Below are positions 9,010-17,575 of a stretch of 64,000 nt of DNA, piece by piece (the stretch's first letter is position 1; each line of letters opens with the position of its first letter). The position numbers and the translations under genes are program-made. The DNA is taken from assembly GCF_017813235.1 (NCBI RefSeq), contig NZ_JAGISH010000001.1, positions 770,326 to 834,325 on the forward strand, given 5' to 3'. This stretch comes from Sagittula salina. GTDB taxonomy: Bacteria > Pseudomonadota > Alphaproteobacteria > Rhodobacterales > Rhodobacteraceae. The notes below the pieces were generated by a model, which was given only the letters and a program-made list of their open reading frames with translations, was not told where the DNA came from and did no database searches.

Positions 9010-9864
9010 TCAGGCAAGCCAACGCTTGCGGCGGCGATAGGATCGCACATCGCGGAAACTCTTTCGGCCCTCGTCGGACATGCCTAGGTAGAACTCCTTC
9101 ACATCCGGGTTCTCGCGCAGCTCTCCTGCCGGGCCTTCCATCACGACCCTCCCGTTTTCGAGAATGTATCCCGAATGCGCGTAACGCAGCGCAACGTTGG
9201 TGTTCTGCTCGGCCAACAGAAAGGACACGCCCTCCCCCTCGTTCACCGCCTTCACGATCTCGAAGATCTGCTCCACCAGCTGCGGCGCCAGCCCCATGGA
9301 GGGCTCGTCCAGCAGGATCGTCTCGGGCCGGCTCATAAGCGCGCGGCCGATGGCCACCATCTGCTGCTCCCCGCCAGAGGTATAGCCCGCCTGGCTCCGG
9401 CGCCGTTCCTTCAGCCGCGGGAAGTAGTCGTAGACCATCTCGAGATCGGCCATCACCGCCGCCTTGCCATCCTTGCGCGTGTAGGCGCCGGTCAGCAGGT
9501 TCTCCTCCACGGTGAGGTGCTCGAAGCAGTGCCGCCCTTCCATCACCTGGATCACGCCGCGCTTCACCAGCGCCGCCGGGTCGAGGTCCTGCACCCGCTC
9601 GCCCTTGTAGAGGATCGACCCCTTGGTGACCTCGCCGCGCTCGGAATGCAGCAGGTTGGAAATCGCCTTCAGCGTCGTGGTCTTGCCCGCGCCGTTACCG
9701 CCGAGAAGCGCCGTGATGCCGCCCTTGCGCACCGTCAGCGACACGCCCTTCAGCACGAGGATCACATGGTTGTAGATCACCTCGATATTGTTGACCTCCA
9801 GCAAGGTCTCGCTCGCAGCGGCCGTCCCGCCGCTGCCCGCTTCCGTCTTCACACCATCCAGCAT
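9010..9864 (-). CDS. Liv-type (HAAT) ABC transporter ATP-binding protein, LivF-like
   Basis: The 284-residue ATPase has Walker A GGNGAGKTTT near residue 54, the signature TSGGEQQM near 165 and Walker B ILLDEPSMG near 185, with the LivF-style segment GRHCFEHLTVEENL. It should power a branched-chain-amino-acid-type importer together with the LivG-like ATPase and two permeases of this operon. An extension of about 25 basic residues (RSYRRRKRWLA at the end) exceeds the usual family length of about 240. GGGGAGG lies 4 bases before the ATG. A strong hairpin separates it from the binding-protein gene. Confidence 0.92.
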   Translation of the reverse strand: MLDGVKTEAGSGGTAAASETLLEVNNIEVIYNHVILVLKGVSLTVRKGGITALLGGNGAGKTTTLKAISNLLHSERGEVTKGSILYKGERVQDLDPAALVKRGVIQVMEGRHCFEHLTVEENLLTGAYTRKDGKAAVMADLEMVYDYFPRLKERRRSQAGYTSGGEQQMVAIGRALMSRPETILLDEPSMGLAPQLVEQIFEIVKAVNEGEGVSFLLAEQNTNVALRYAHSGYILENGRVVMEGPAGELRENPDVKEFYLGMSDEGRKSFRDVRSYRRRKRWLA

Positions 9865-9911
9865 GACGCCTCCCCAAGGTCCGGCCAGGGTCCGGCACCT
9901 GCGCCGCCCCC

Positions 9912-9936
9912 CTGCTTCTCTGCTTTGAAAATACTC
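9912..9936 (+). repeat. Dispersed intergenic repeat, copy A (core only)
   Basis: CTGCTTCTCTGCTTTGAAAATACTC matches the core of the repeat family found at 13201, 17474, 24564, 31759, 33940, 44879 and 53513. No G/C hairpin follows directly. It lies in the minus-strand transporter operon but reads on the + strand. Confidence 0.55.
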
Positions 9937-9988
9937 GACTTGTCCGCGTGTCCCGCCAGCGCCTCGGCCGGGCGGGCGCGCCGGAGTT

Positions 9989-10019
9989 CCCGGCGGCGAC
10001 CACGCGGGCCGCCGCCGGG
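9989..10019 (-). promoter_or_regulatory. Strong GC hairpin after the binding-protein gene
   Basis: CCCGGCGGCG pairs perfectly with CGCCGCCGGG around an 11-base loop, 10 bases after the binding-protein stop. No T tract follows on the minus strand, so it is more likely a transcript-end stabiliser or partial attenuator than a full terminator. Such hairpins often let binding-protein mRNA outnumber downstream ATPase mRNA. Confidence 0.5.
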
Positions 10020-10029
10020 ACCGTGCCCC

Positions 10030-11322
10030 TTATTCGGAGCAGTCCCCGTTCACCGCCCAGGGCTGGTTGGCGTCAGCGTATTCCTGCGCCTTCTCGGCAA
10101 CGATGCTTGCATAACCCTCGGTGTTCGCGGTCAGCAGCTCGGACGCCTTCACGAATTTCTCGCCGTCCCATTCCAGCATCCAGCCGCCGGAATTTCCGGT
10201 GTGGTTGGCGCAGGTGGTCTTGAACGGCGGCACCATGCCTTCGAGGCCGAGTTCCTTGATCCGAGCTTCGCTCATGTCGATGTTCTCCAGCCCCCAGCGC
10301 AGTTGCGGAGCCGTGATCTCGGCGGTTTCAAAGTGTTTCTGCGCCGCCGTGATACCCTCTGCGAGGATGGCCGAGATGATGATCCCGCGACCGTAGAAAA
10401 CGCCCGACATCTCCTCCTCGTTGGACTTGGAGTTGCCCTTGTCCACCACGTGCTCCTTGATCGCCGCCATGACCGGTGCATCGGCGTTCGGGAAGGACCA
10501 GGAGATCGACTTGTATCCCTTGGCGTCCTGACCCGCGATGGCGAGGTCGGCATCATGCCCGGACCACCAGACACCGACGAAGTTCTCCATCGGAAACTTG
10601 GTCTTCACAGCCTCGGTGATGGCGCCCGCGTTCATCGCGCCCCAGCCCCACATGATGACGTAGTCGGGACGCTCTCGGCGGATCTGCAGCCACTGCGCCG
10701 ATTGGTTCTGCATCTCCTTCAGGCCGACCGGGATCGGCACCAGCTCAAAGCCTTTCTCCTCGGCCAGCGCCTCCAGCACGGGCAGCGGTTCCTTGCCAAA
10801 GGGGTGATCGAGGTGCAGGTGCACGATCTTCTTGCCCTTCAGGTCGCCCTGGCTTTCGAGGTACTGGATGATCATGTCGGCGGCATCCCAGTACCCGGCG
10901 GGCGCGTTATAGGCCCACTGGAAGGTCTTGCCGTCCATCATCGGGCTGAAACCATAGCCCGGCGCAAGGAGCGGAATTTCGTCCACATTGGTCTTTGGCA
11001 GCACCTGCAGGGTGATGCCGGTGGACCAGGGCTGGGTCACGATGGCCGTGCCCTTGGTTTTCTCGTAGCACTCCACGCCCTTCTCGGTGGAATAGCCGGT
11101 CTCGCATTCTTCCGCGTTCACGGGCACGCCGCCGATGCCGCCATCGCGCGCGTTCAGCATGTTCAGATAATCCGCCTGCCCGTTCATCAGCGGGATGCCG
11201 GTCGCGGCGAAGGGCCCCGTCCGGTAGGCGAGATTCGGCGTATAGAGCTCCTGCGCGAGCGACGCCGAGGCGGTGATCGCCGCCACAACGGCGGCCACGG
11301 CCAGCTTGGTGAAGTGTTTCAT
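10030..11322 (-). CDS. Liv-type (HAAT) ABC transporter substrate-binding protein
   Basis: The 430-residue periplasmic protein begins with a signal peptide cut after ITASASLA. It then shows the type 1 periplasmic-binding fold, with segments such as GKKIVHLHLDHPFGKEP, FVGVWWSGHDAD and FYGRGIIISAILAEG. It would deliver its ligand to the two permeases of this operon. The ligand is unknown; it is longer than classical LivJ/LivK (about 370 residues) and its genes sit with two acyl-CoA ligases, pointing to a carboxylic acid rather than an amino acid. The ATG at 11322 follows GGGAGGAG; the longer frame to 11406 would bury the signal peptide. Confidence 0.9.
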   Translation of the reverse strand: MKHFTKLAVAAVVAAITASASLAQELYTPNLAYRTGPFAATGIPLMNGQADYLNMLNARDGGIGGVPVNAEECETGYSTEKGVECYEKTKGTAIVTQPWSTGITLQVLPKTNVDEIPLLAPGYGFSPMMDGKTFQWAYNAPAGYWDAADMIIQYLESQGDLKGKKIVHLHLDHPFGKEPLPVLEALAEEKGFELVPIPVGLKEMQNQSAQWLQIRRERPDYVIMWGWGAMNAGAITEAVKTKFPMENFVGVWWSGHDADLAIAGQDAKGYKSISWSFPNADAPVMAAIKEHVVDKGNSKSNEEEMSGVFYGRGIIISAILAEGITAAQKHFETAEITAPQLRWGLENIDMSEARIKELGLEGMVPPFKTTCANHTGNSGGWMLEWDGEKFVKASELLTANTEGYASIVAEKAQEYADANQPWAVNGDCSE

Positions 11323-11448
11323 GGTTTCTCCTCCCTGAGAATTCTTGTCACTTCGACTAAACGGTGCCCCATAAAGGCGAGGCATAGGCTGGGTTTTCCG
11401 ACCCACCTCCTTGTTATCGAACCACCGGGCCCGTCGAATGCGAGCCCC

Positions 11449-12525
11449 TCAATGCGGGAACGGCCAGAGGATCATCTTCTCCCGGATCAGCCGCCACAGC
11501 TGCGCCAGCCCGTGCGGTTCGACGATCAGGAAGAATACGATCAGGCTGCCCACGATCATTATGTTGAGATGTTCCACCATGGCGCTGTCGATCGGGATTC
11601 CCAGCGCGTTCGGCAGCAGATTCAGCACCACCGGCAGACCTACGATCAGGATCGCGCCAAGGTAGTTGCCCATGATCGATCCCAGCCCGCCGATGATTGC
11701 GATGAAAAGAATGCGGAACGACAACGGAATGTCGAAGAGGTTCGGCTCCGCCGCGCCGCGCCACATGAAGACGAAAAGCGCCCCGGCGACCCCGACGATA
11801 TAGGACGAAATCGCAAAGGCCGTTAGCTTCGAACGCATGAGATTGATGCCGATAAGTTCGGCGGCGATGTCCATGTCGCGCGTCGCCTTCCAGGTCCGGC
11901 CCAATGTGCCGCGCGTAAGGTTGATGCAGACCATGGTCAGCAGGCAGACAATGAACAGCACGACGTAATATTGCACTATGCTGCTGGCCTGCGGCCCGGC
12001 GATATAGACACCGAACATCTCCATGTTCGGCACCTGAATCGCGCCGGATGCATTGTAGTTATACAGCCAGGCCCATTTCTCGAACAGCCAGACAAGGAAG
12101 AACTGCGCCGCCAGCGTGGCGATTGCCAGGTAGAATCCCTTGATCCGCAGGCTCGGGATGCCGAATGCCACGCCCACGCCCGCGGAAAACACGCCCGACA
12201 AAAGGATCGCAATGATCGGATTCATCCACGGCATCAGCGTGATCAGCTTGTAGCAGGCGTAGGCGCCGACCCCCATGAAGGCCGCCGTGCCGAGGCTCAG
12301 CTGTCCTGCATAACCTGTCAGGATGTTCAGCCCCAACGCCGCCAGCGAATAGATCAGCACCGGGATCAGCAAGGTCTGGAATGCGAATTCCGTCGCCACC
12401 ATAGGGAACACTACCCAGGCAAAGCCAAGGATCACCCAGAGCAGCACCGCGTCCTGCCGTACCGGGAACAGCGCCTGATCCGCCTCATAACTCGTCTTGA
12501 ACTGTCCAGCGGTGCGATACAGCAT
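11449..12525 (-). CDS. Liv-type ABC transporter permease, LivM-like
   Basis: The 358-residue protein has about eight to ten hydrophobic segments and the LivM hallmarks LNILTGYAGQLSLG near residue 65 and AIIGGLGSIMGNYLGA near 290, the conserved glycine-rich loop that contacts the ATPases. It forms the inner-membrane channel with the LivH-like partner. GGGGAGGAG precedes the ATG by 5 bases. It lies between the phasin-like gene and the binding-protein gene. The unusual N-terminus (FKTSYEADQALFP) is longer than in E. coli LivM. Confidence 0.92.
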   Translation of the reverse strand: MLYRTAGQFKTSYEADQALFPVRQDAVLLWVILGFAWVVFPMVATEFAFQTLLIPVLIYSLAALGLNILTGYAGQLSLGTAAFMGVGAYACYKLITLMPWMNPIIAILLSGVFSAGVGVAFGIPSLRIKGFYLAIATLAAQFFLVWLFEKWAWLYNYNASGAIQVPNMEMFGVYIAGPQASSIVQYYVVLFIVCLLTMVCINLTRGTLGRTWKATRDMDIAAELIGINLMRSKLTAFAISSYIVGVAGALFVFMWRGAAEPNLFDIPLSFRILFIAIIGGLGSIMGNYLGAILIVGLPVVLNLLPNALGIPIDSAMVEHLNIMIVGSLIVFFLIVEPHGLAQLWRLIREKMILWPFPH

Positions 12526-12647
12526 CCGCGCTCCTCCCCTTTTCGCGCCCCGGTCATGCCGTTGCGCCCCTTGTCGTCACCCTGTGCGGCCCGCTCTTCC
12601 GGCCTGCCGTCCCCGGGTTACTCGCAGCGCCTCCCCGCGCCGCGCAG

Positions 12648-12923
12648 TTATTTGTCGTCGCGCTCCGTGTTCCCCTTGGGCAGAGCCGCCGCCCAGAAAC
12701 TCGTCATCGCGCGCAGCGAGGCCTGCGTTGCCTCCACAGAGGCGCTCATCATGGTGTTCACGGCCTTCATCTGCGCATCCAGCATGCCCTGCATCGCCTC
12801 CTGCGCCTCCGCGTAGTCACCGAGGCCATTGGCCCCGCGTGCGAGATCCGCCGCCTCTTCCGTCGCCGCCTTTCGGGCCCGCGCCGCCCCTTCCGGGCGC
12901 GTTTCAGTCTTGCGTGTCGCCAT
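12648..12923 (-). CDS. Small phasin-like protein
   Basis: This 91-residue, Ala/Met/Glu-rich protein is predicted to be almost entirely helical. The pattern AMQGMLDAQMKAVNTMMSAS followed by MTSFWAAALPKG recalls phasin-type or granule-associated helical proteins, but no motif proves this. Its ATG overlaps the stop of the small membrane protein gene by one base (ATGA). GAAGGA lies upstream. It sits inside the transporter operon between the two permease genes, a place where one rarely expects such a protein. Function unknown. Confidence 0.65.
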   Translation of the reverse strand: MATRKTETRPEGAARARKAATEEAADLARGANGLGDYAEAQEAMQGMLDAQMKAVNTMMSASVEATQASLRAMTSFWAAALPKGNTERDDK

Positions 12924-13171
12924 CAGGCATCCAGTCCTTCGTCTGCATCAAACCGCGCCCGGCTGTTCGAGCGTCGAGCATATCCCGTCCCCTCCGAATG
13001 GCGCACGATCCAGAACCATGCCCAGATCCCCAGCGCCGCACCCAGCGCCGCCAGCAGCAGTGCCACCACCACCCGCGAACCTTCCTCCGGCGGCGTCGTC
13101 AGCGCGAGGTAGCCGAAAGACCAGAACCCGGCCCAGGCCACCACGTTCAGCACCGCGATCAGCTTCGACAT
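12923..13171 (-). CDS. Small two-helix membrane protein
   Basis: The 82-residue protein has two hydrophobic helices, roughly residues 4-24 (LIAVLNVVAWAGFWSFGYLA) and 33-55 (VVVALLLAALGAALGIWAWF), and then a basic, polar tail with RRSNSRARFDADEG. I do not recognise a family. The start at 13171 gives MSKLIAVLN; an upstream in-frame start at 13201 adds ten residues but no better binding site. It is coupled by a one-base overlap to the phasin-like gene and embedded in the Liv-type operon, so it may be an accessory subunit of the importer. Confidence 0.65.
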   Translation of the reverse strand: MSKLIAVLNVVAWAGFWSFGYLALTTPPEEGSRVVVALLLAALGAALGIWAWFWIVRHSEGTGYARRSNSRARFDADEGLDA

Positions 13172-13200
13172 TCTCCAGTCCCCCCTTCCCAAAGCGCCCA

Positions 13201-13272
13201 TGCTTCGTCTTGGTCCATGTACTCCCGCCGGAGGCCCGATCTTTCGCAGAACGATCGCCCCCGCCGGTCTAT
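13201..13272 (+). repeat. Dispersed intergenic repeat, copy B (with second module)
   Basis: The core TGCTTCGTCTTGGTCCATG runs into ACTCCCGCCGGAGG, a hairpin arm shared with copy E. It continues into TTTCGCAGAACGATCGCC, a second module shared with copy D. It fills the gap before the LivH-like gene's 3' end and reads on the + strand. Confidence 0.6.
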
Positions 13273-14222
13273 ACCCGTTCGATGATACGTTCCCCGAACA
13301 ACCCCTGCGGGCGGAACAGCAGCACGATCAATGCCAGCACAAAAGCGAACCATGTCTCGGTATTGCCACCAAGCAGAGGTTGCCCCCAATAGATTTCGAA
13401 AAGCTTTTCAAGCAAGCCGATCATCAGACCGCCGATGATCGCACCGGCGATGGATTCCAGGCCGCCCAGCATCAGGACCGGCAGCGCCTTGTAGGCGATG
13501 ACCTCCAGCGCAAAGCTGACCCCCGCCCGCGCGCCCCAGGCAATGCCCGTGACCAGCGCGATGATCCCCGCGATGAACCACACCAGCACCCAGACCGTCT
13601 GAAGGCTGATCCCCACCGACAAAGCCGCCTGGTGGTCATCGCCCAGTGCCCGGATCGCGCGCCCCATCTGTGTATAGTTGAGAAAGCCCAGCAGCGCGGC
13701 CACCAATGTGCAGGCCACCACCACCACAGTGATATCCACATGCTGCAGGATCAGCAGCCCGCCCCAGGGCTCCAGCACCGTATCCCCGGTCGGTATCCCC
13801 AATTCTTCGGTGATCATCTGTTTGTTTTCACCACCAAAGATGATCTCGCCGCCGCCGATCAGGAACAGCGTGATACCGATAGTCGCCATGAAAAGGATGA
13901 TATCCGGTTGGCCCACCAACGGCCGCAGCACGATACGCTCGATGCCGACGGCGAGGACAAACATCACCCCCAGCGTCAGCGCCACGGAAATCCACGCCGG
14001 GATGCCGAAAGCGTGAAGGCCGACCAGCGTCAGGGCGGCAAAGACCACCATGATGCCCTGCGCGAAGTTGAAGATGCGGCTCGATCGGAAGATCAGCACA
14101 AAGCCCAGCGCGATCAGCGCATAAAGCACGCCCGAGACCAACCCCTCCCAGAGCACCTGCAACAGGAAGTCCGGCGCGCCGATCATGTCCGCGAAGGGCG
14201 CTATGAAAATGTCGTTCAGCAT
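13269..14222 (-). CDS. Liv-type ABC transporter permease, LivH-like
   Basis: The 317-residue protein has about eight membrane helices and the LivH hallmarks SGVLYALIALGFVLIFRSSR near residue 33 and PVLMLGGLESIAGAIIGG near 245. It pairs with the LivM-like protein to form the translocation pore. GGAAGGAG lies 5 bases before the ATG. A gap of about 170 bases separates it from the LivG-like gene upstream, larger than elsewhere in the operon, with no hairpin I can support in it. Confidence 0.92.
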   Translation of the reverse strand: MLNDIFIAPFADMIGAPDFLLQVLWEGLVSGVLYALIALGFVLIFRSSRIFNFAQGIMVVFAALTLVGLHAFGIPAWISVALTLGVMFVLAVGIERIVLRPLVGQPDIILFMATIGITLFLIGGGEIIFGGENKQMITEELGIPTGDTVLEPWGGLLILQHVDITVVVVACTLVAALLGFLNYTQMGRAIRALGDDHQAALSVGISLQTVWVLVWFIAGIIALVTGIAWGARAGVSFALEVIAYKALPVLMLGGLESIAGAIIGGLMIGLLEKLFEIYWGQPLLGGNTETWFAFVLALIVLLFRPQGLFGERIIERV

Positions 14223-14391
14223 GTGTGCTCCTTCCGGGCGCCGCCCGCGCCGGGGCCAAATTCAACAGTTGGGGGCGCGATCCGGCGCACAATTACTGGT
14301 GAGATCCCGGCATCATGTGCGAAAAACGCTTTTGTACGGGTTGTCCTTGAAGGGTGCATGGGCCGTGCCACCCACGTGTCAGCGCCGGTCA

Positions 14392-15207
14392 TCAATGCGC
14401 CACCCCCAGATAGGCGTCGATCACATCCTGGTTGCTGCGTACTTCGCTGGGCGTCCCATCGCCGATCTTCTTGCCGTAATCCATCACGACGACCCGGTCA
14501 GAAATGTCCATGACCACGCCCATGTCGTGTTCGATCAGCGCAATCGTCGTGCCGAACTCGTCGTTCACGTCGAGTATGAAACGGCTCATGTCCTCCTTCT
14601 CCTCGACGTTCATGCCCGCCATTGGCTCGTCGAGCAGCAGGATAGACGGCTCGGCGGCAAGCGCCCGAGCCAGTTCCACCCGCTTCTTCAGACCATAGGG
14701 CAGACGACCCACCGGCGTCTTGCGGATATTCTGAATCTCCAGGAAATCGATTACCTTTTCGACGACTTCGCGGTTCTCCATCTCCTCCGCGCGGGCCTTG
14801 CCGAACCAAAGCGCCTGCGCCGCAATACCCGCTTTCATATGCGTCAGCCGACCCGTCATGACGTTGTCGAGCACCGTCATCCCCTCGAACAGCGCAATGT
14901 TCTGAAAGGTCCGCGCCACGCCCAAGCGCGCCACCTCGTAGGGCTTCATCGGCGGCCGCTTCGCGCCCTTGTACCAGACCTCTCCGATGGTGGGCGTGTA
15001 GAAACCCGAAATGATGTTGAGCATGGACGACTTGCCCGCACCGTTGGGGCCGATGATCGCCCGGATCTCGCCTTCGCGGATGTCAAAGGAGATATCCTCG
15101 ATCGCCGTAACCCCTCCGAATTTCAGGGTAATATCGCGCATCTCCATCAGAACGCCACCAATCTGGCGTCCATCTGCGGTGACGTAACCCTCGCTCTGGT
15201 CCGGCAT
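14392..15207 (-). CDS. Liv-type ABC transporter ATP-binding protein, LivG-like
   Basis: The 271-residue ATPase has Walker A GPNGAGKSS near residue 58, the LivG-type signature LPYGLKKRVELARAL near 168 and Walker B ILLLDEPMAGMN near 190. It is the second ATPase of the importer. I chose the ATG at 15207 (MPDQSEGYVTADG); the frame stays open further upstream into the acyl-CoA synthetase gene but without family similarity. It lies 43 bases after that gene, which argues for co-transcription. Confidence 0.92.
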   Translation of the reverse strand: MPDQSEGYVTADGRQIGGVLMEMRDITLKFGGVTAIEDISFDIREGEIRAIIGPNGAGKSSMLNIISGFYTPTIGEVWYKGAKRPPMKPYEVARLGVARTFQNIALFEGMTVLDNVMTGRLTHMKAGIAAQALWFGKARAEEMENREVVEKVIDFLEIQNIRKTPVGRLPYGLKKRVELARALAAEPSILLLDEPMAGMNVEEKEDMSRFILDVNDEFGTTIALIEHDMGVVMDISDRVVVMDYGKKIGDGTPSEVRSNQDVIDAYLGVAH

Positions 15208-15250
15208 CACGCCCCCATCGTCTGTTCTGAATGTCTCGTCCCGCACCGGC

Positions 15251-17224
15251 TCACTCCGCCGCCACCGCGCGCGGCGTGACGGGCACGACCGCCGCATCCC
15301 GCACCGCCAGCGTCGCCTTGATCCGGCCCTTGCGCCCGTCCTCGTACGTCACTTCGGTTTCGGTATAGATCTGATCCACGTCGCTATAGAGCGCCTCCAC
15401 AAGGTCATGGAATTTCTCCGCGATCACCTTGCGCTTGACCTTCCGCGTGCGGGTCATCTCGCCGTCGTCGGCGTCCAGTTCCTTGTGCAGCACAATGAAG
15501 CGGTGCACCTGGCAGCCCGACAGCATCTCGTCCCGCGCGACGGAAGCGTTCACTTCTTCGATATGTCCCTGGATGGTCTCCAGAACCTGAGAATGCCCCG
15601 CCAGTTCCTGGTAACTCGCATAGGCGATGTTGTTCCGCTCCGCCCAGTTGCCCACTGCCGTCAGGTCGATATTGATGAAAGCCGTGCAGCGGTCCTTACC
15701 GGCGCCAAAGACCACCGCCTCAAGGATATTCGGGTAGAATTTCAACTTGTTTTCAACATACTTGGGCGCGAACAGCGATCCGTCCGCCATCTGTCCCACG
15801 TCCTTTGCCCGGTCGATGATGCGCAGGTGTCCCGATGCCTCTTCGAAGAACCCCGCGTCCCCCGTCGCCACCCAGCCCTCCGCATCCTTGGTGGAAGCGG
15901 TGGATTCCGGGTTCTTGTAATACTCGACAAAAGTGCCGGGCGAACGATAGTAGACCTCGCCACTCTCCCCGATGCGGATCTCCACCCCCGGCGCGGGAAC
16001 GCCCACAGTATCGGAACGCACCTCGCCATCGGGCTGCACCGTGATGAACACAGACGCCTCAGTCTGACCATAAAGCTGCTTGAGGTTGATGCCCAGAGAC
16101 CGAAAGAAATCAAAGATTTCCGGCCCAATCGCCTCCCCGGCGGTATAGCCCACGCGCACCCGGCTGAACCCCATCGCGTCCTTCAGCGGCCCATAGACCA
16201 GCCAGTCGCCCAGTTTGTATTTCAGGCGGTCCATCCCCCCCACAGGCTTGCCATCGAGGATGGCCGGACCGACCTTTCGCGCGTGCGCCATGAAGTACCG
16301 GAACATCCGCTGCTTCAACGGGCTGGCATCCTCCATGCGGATCGTGATGCGCGTCAACAGCGTCTCGAATATCCGCGGCGGGGCAAAGTAATAGGACGGC
16401 GCGATCTCGCGCAGGTCCGTGGCCAGCGTTTCGACGCTTTCGGGGCAATTGACGCAGAAGCCCTTCCAGTAGGCCTGCCCGATGCTGAAGATGAAATCCC
16501 CCACCCATGCCATCGGCAGATAGGCCAGCACCTCGTCATTGCGCCCGAGGTGGTCGAACTCGGCAGAGGACCGCGCCGCCTCGATGATATTGCGGTTAGA
16601 CAGCACGACGCCCTTGGGCTTTCCCGTGGTGCCGGAGGTGTACAGCATCACGCAGGTGTCGTCATACCCCAGCCCCGCACGGCGCGCGGCCAGTTCGCCG
16701 GTCAGCTCGTCATGCGCCGCCCGGCCCTGCGCCTGAACGTGGCTGTACTCGTGCAAATGCGTGTGGTCGTATTTCCGCAAGCCGCGCGGATCGACGTAGA
16801 TCATGTGTTCGAACTGGTGCAGGCTGTCCTGCACCTCGATCACCTTGTCGACCTGCTCCTGATCGGCAACGATGACAAAGCGCGCGCCGCAATGGCCCAG
16901 CACGTACTCCATCTCTTCGGCCCCGGCATCCTGGTACAGCGGCACCGGCACCGCACCGCACATCTGTGCAGCCACCATCGACCAGTACAGCGTCGGGCGA
17001 TTGCGCCCGATCACCGCGACGTAGTCGCCCGGCGCCACGCCAAGGTTCAGCAGCCCCAGCGCGAAAGCCTGGATCTCCTCCTCGGCCTCGGCCCAGGTCC
17101 AGCTTTGCCAGATTCCGTATTCCTTTTCGCGGTACGCGGGCGCGTTGCCGAATTCCGTCGCGTTGCGGTGCAACAGCGCCGGTATCGAACGCAAGCCCTC
17201 TACGCCCTCAGCCTTGTGAGCCAA
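15251..17224 (-). CDS. Long-chain acyl-CoA synthetase (AMP-dependent)
   Basis: The 657-residue enzyme activates fatty or other carboxylic acids to acyl-CoA through an acyl-adenylate. The P-loop LYTSGTTGKPKG lies near residue 190, LYGQTEAS near 390, the hinge region GDAGFFEE near 460 and the C-terminal DGEMTRTRKVKR near 600. It resembles the FAA1-like branch found next to Liv-type transporters. The start is a TTG at 17224 with GGGGAGGA 6 bases upstream; a GTG at 17305 is possible but has no ribosome site. As first gene of the operon it defines the module: a ligase at each end, the importer between. Confidence 0.88.
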   Translation of the reverse strand: MAHKAEGVEGLRSIPALLHRNATEFGNAPAYREKEYGIWQSWTWAEAEEEIQAFALGLLNLGVAPGDYVAVIGRNRPTLYWSMVAAQMCGAVPVPLYQDAGAEEMEYVLGHCGARFVIVADQEQVDKVIEVQDSLHQFEHMIYVDPRGLRKYDHTHLHEYSHVQAQGRAAHDELTGELAARRAGLGYDDTCVMLYTSGTTGKPKGVVLSNRNIIEAARSSAEFDHLGRNDEVLAYLPMAWVGDFIFSIGQAYWKGFCVNCPESVETLATDLREIAPSYYFAPPRIFETLLTRITIRMEDASPLKQRMFRYFMAHARKVGPAILDGKPVGGMDRLKYKLGDWLVYGPLKDAMGFSRVRVGYTAGEAIGPEIFDFFRSLGINLKQLYGQTEASVFITVQPDGEVRSDTVGVPAPGVEIRIGESGEVYYRSPGTFVEYYKNPESTASTKDAEGWVATGDAGFFEEASGHLRIIDRAKDVGQMADGSLFAPKYVENKLKFYPNILEAVVFGAGKDRCTAFINIDLTAVGNWAERNNIAYASYQELAGHSQVLETIQGHIEEVNASVARDEMLSGCQVHRFIVLHKELDADDGEMTRTRKVKRKVIAEKFHDLVEALYSDVDQIYTETEVTYEDGRKGRIKATLAVRDAAVVPVTPRAVAAE

Positions 17225-17575
17225 AGTTCTTCCTCCCCATGCCGTTTCCGGCACTCCCTTTGTTGCCCTCCCGTTTTCCGGGGGCCGCGACCGCTTTGAC
17301 GCCACGCGCCACGATTCTGAGGCCAGTTTGGGCTTGCCCTACGCTCACGGTCAACTTTTTCCTGAGCATTTCCAGAATGTAACGAAACCTTGCACCCGCT
17401 CTCCCCGCAGTGCGCGCGCCGCCGCCCCGGCGGGCCACCACCGGACGACCCTCGTACACCGCGCTGCCCTCCCCCGCTTCTTTGGTTTCCAAATACCACG
17501 GGGGAGTCCGCCCCCGGCGGGCGGGGGCAGAGCCCCCTCTTTCCCCGGCCCGCGCCCGGCGCTAGCCTCGACACC
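17225..17575. other. Divergent intergenic region
   Basis: This 351-base gap separates the minus-strand ligase/transporter operon from the plus-strand histidine kinase. It must hold promoters for both, but I found no convincing -35/-10 pair. Its right half contains repeat copy C. Open frames here are short, GC-biased shadows without family features. Confidence 0.6.
17474..17541 (+). repeat. Dispersed intergenic repeat, copy C (full length)
   Basis: CGCTTCTTTGGTTTCCAAAT is followed by ACCACGGGGG and the terminal hairpin GGGGGCAGAGCCCCC. It is one of the best copies and ends about 35 bases before the kinase start, on the + strand. Confidence 0.7.

Noticed and set aside
9175..11826. Very long open frame on the + strand opposite the LivF-like and binding-protein genes
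   Set aside because: It is the antisense shadow of well-supported minus-strand genes in high-GC DNA; its translation is rich in His, Arg and Gln and shows no family motif. The same holds for long frames opposite the MCP (59035-61464), the acyl-CoA synthetase (15407-17299) and the double ATPase (30051-31811).
17208..17492. 94-codon frame on the minus strand upstream of the acyl-CoA synthetase
   Set aside because: It overlaps the synthetase start and repeat copy C, has no recognisable domain and runs through low-complexity Gly/Ala/Arg sequence.
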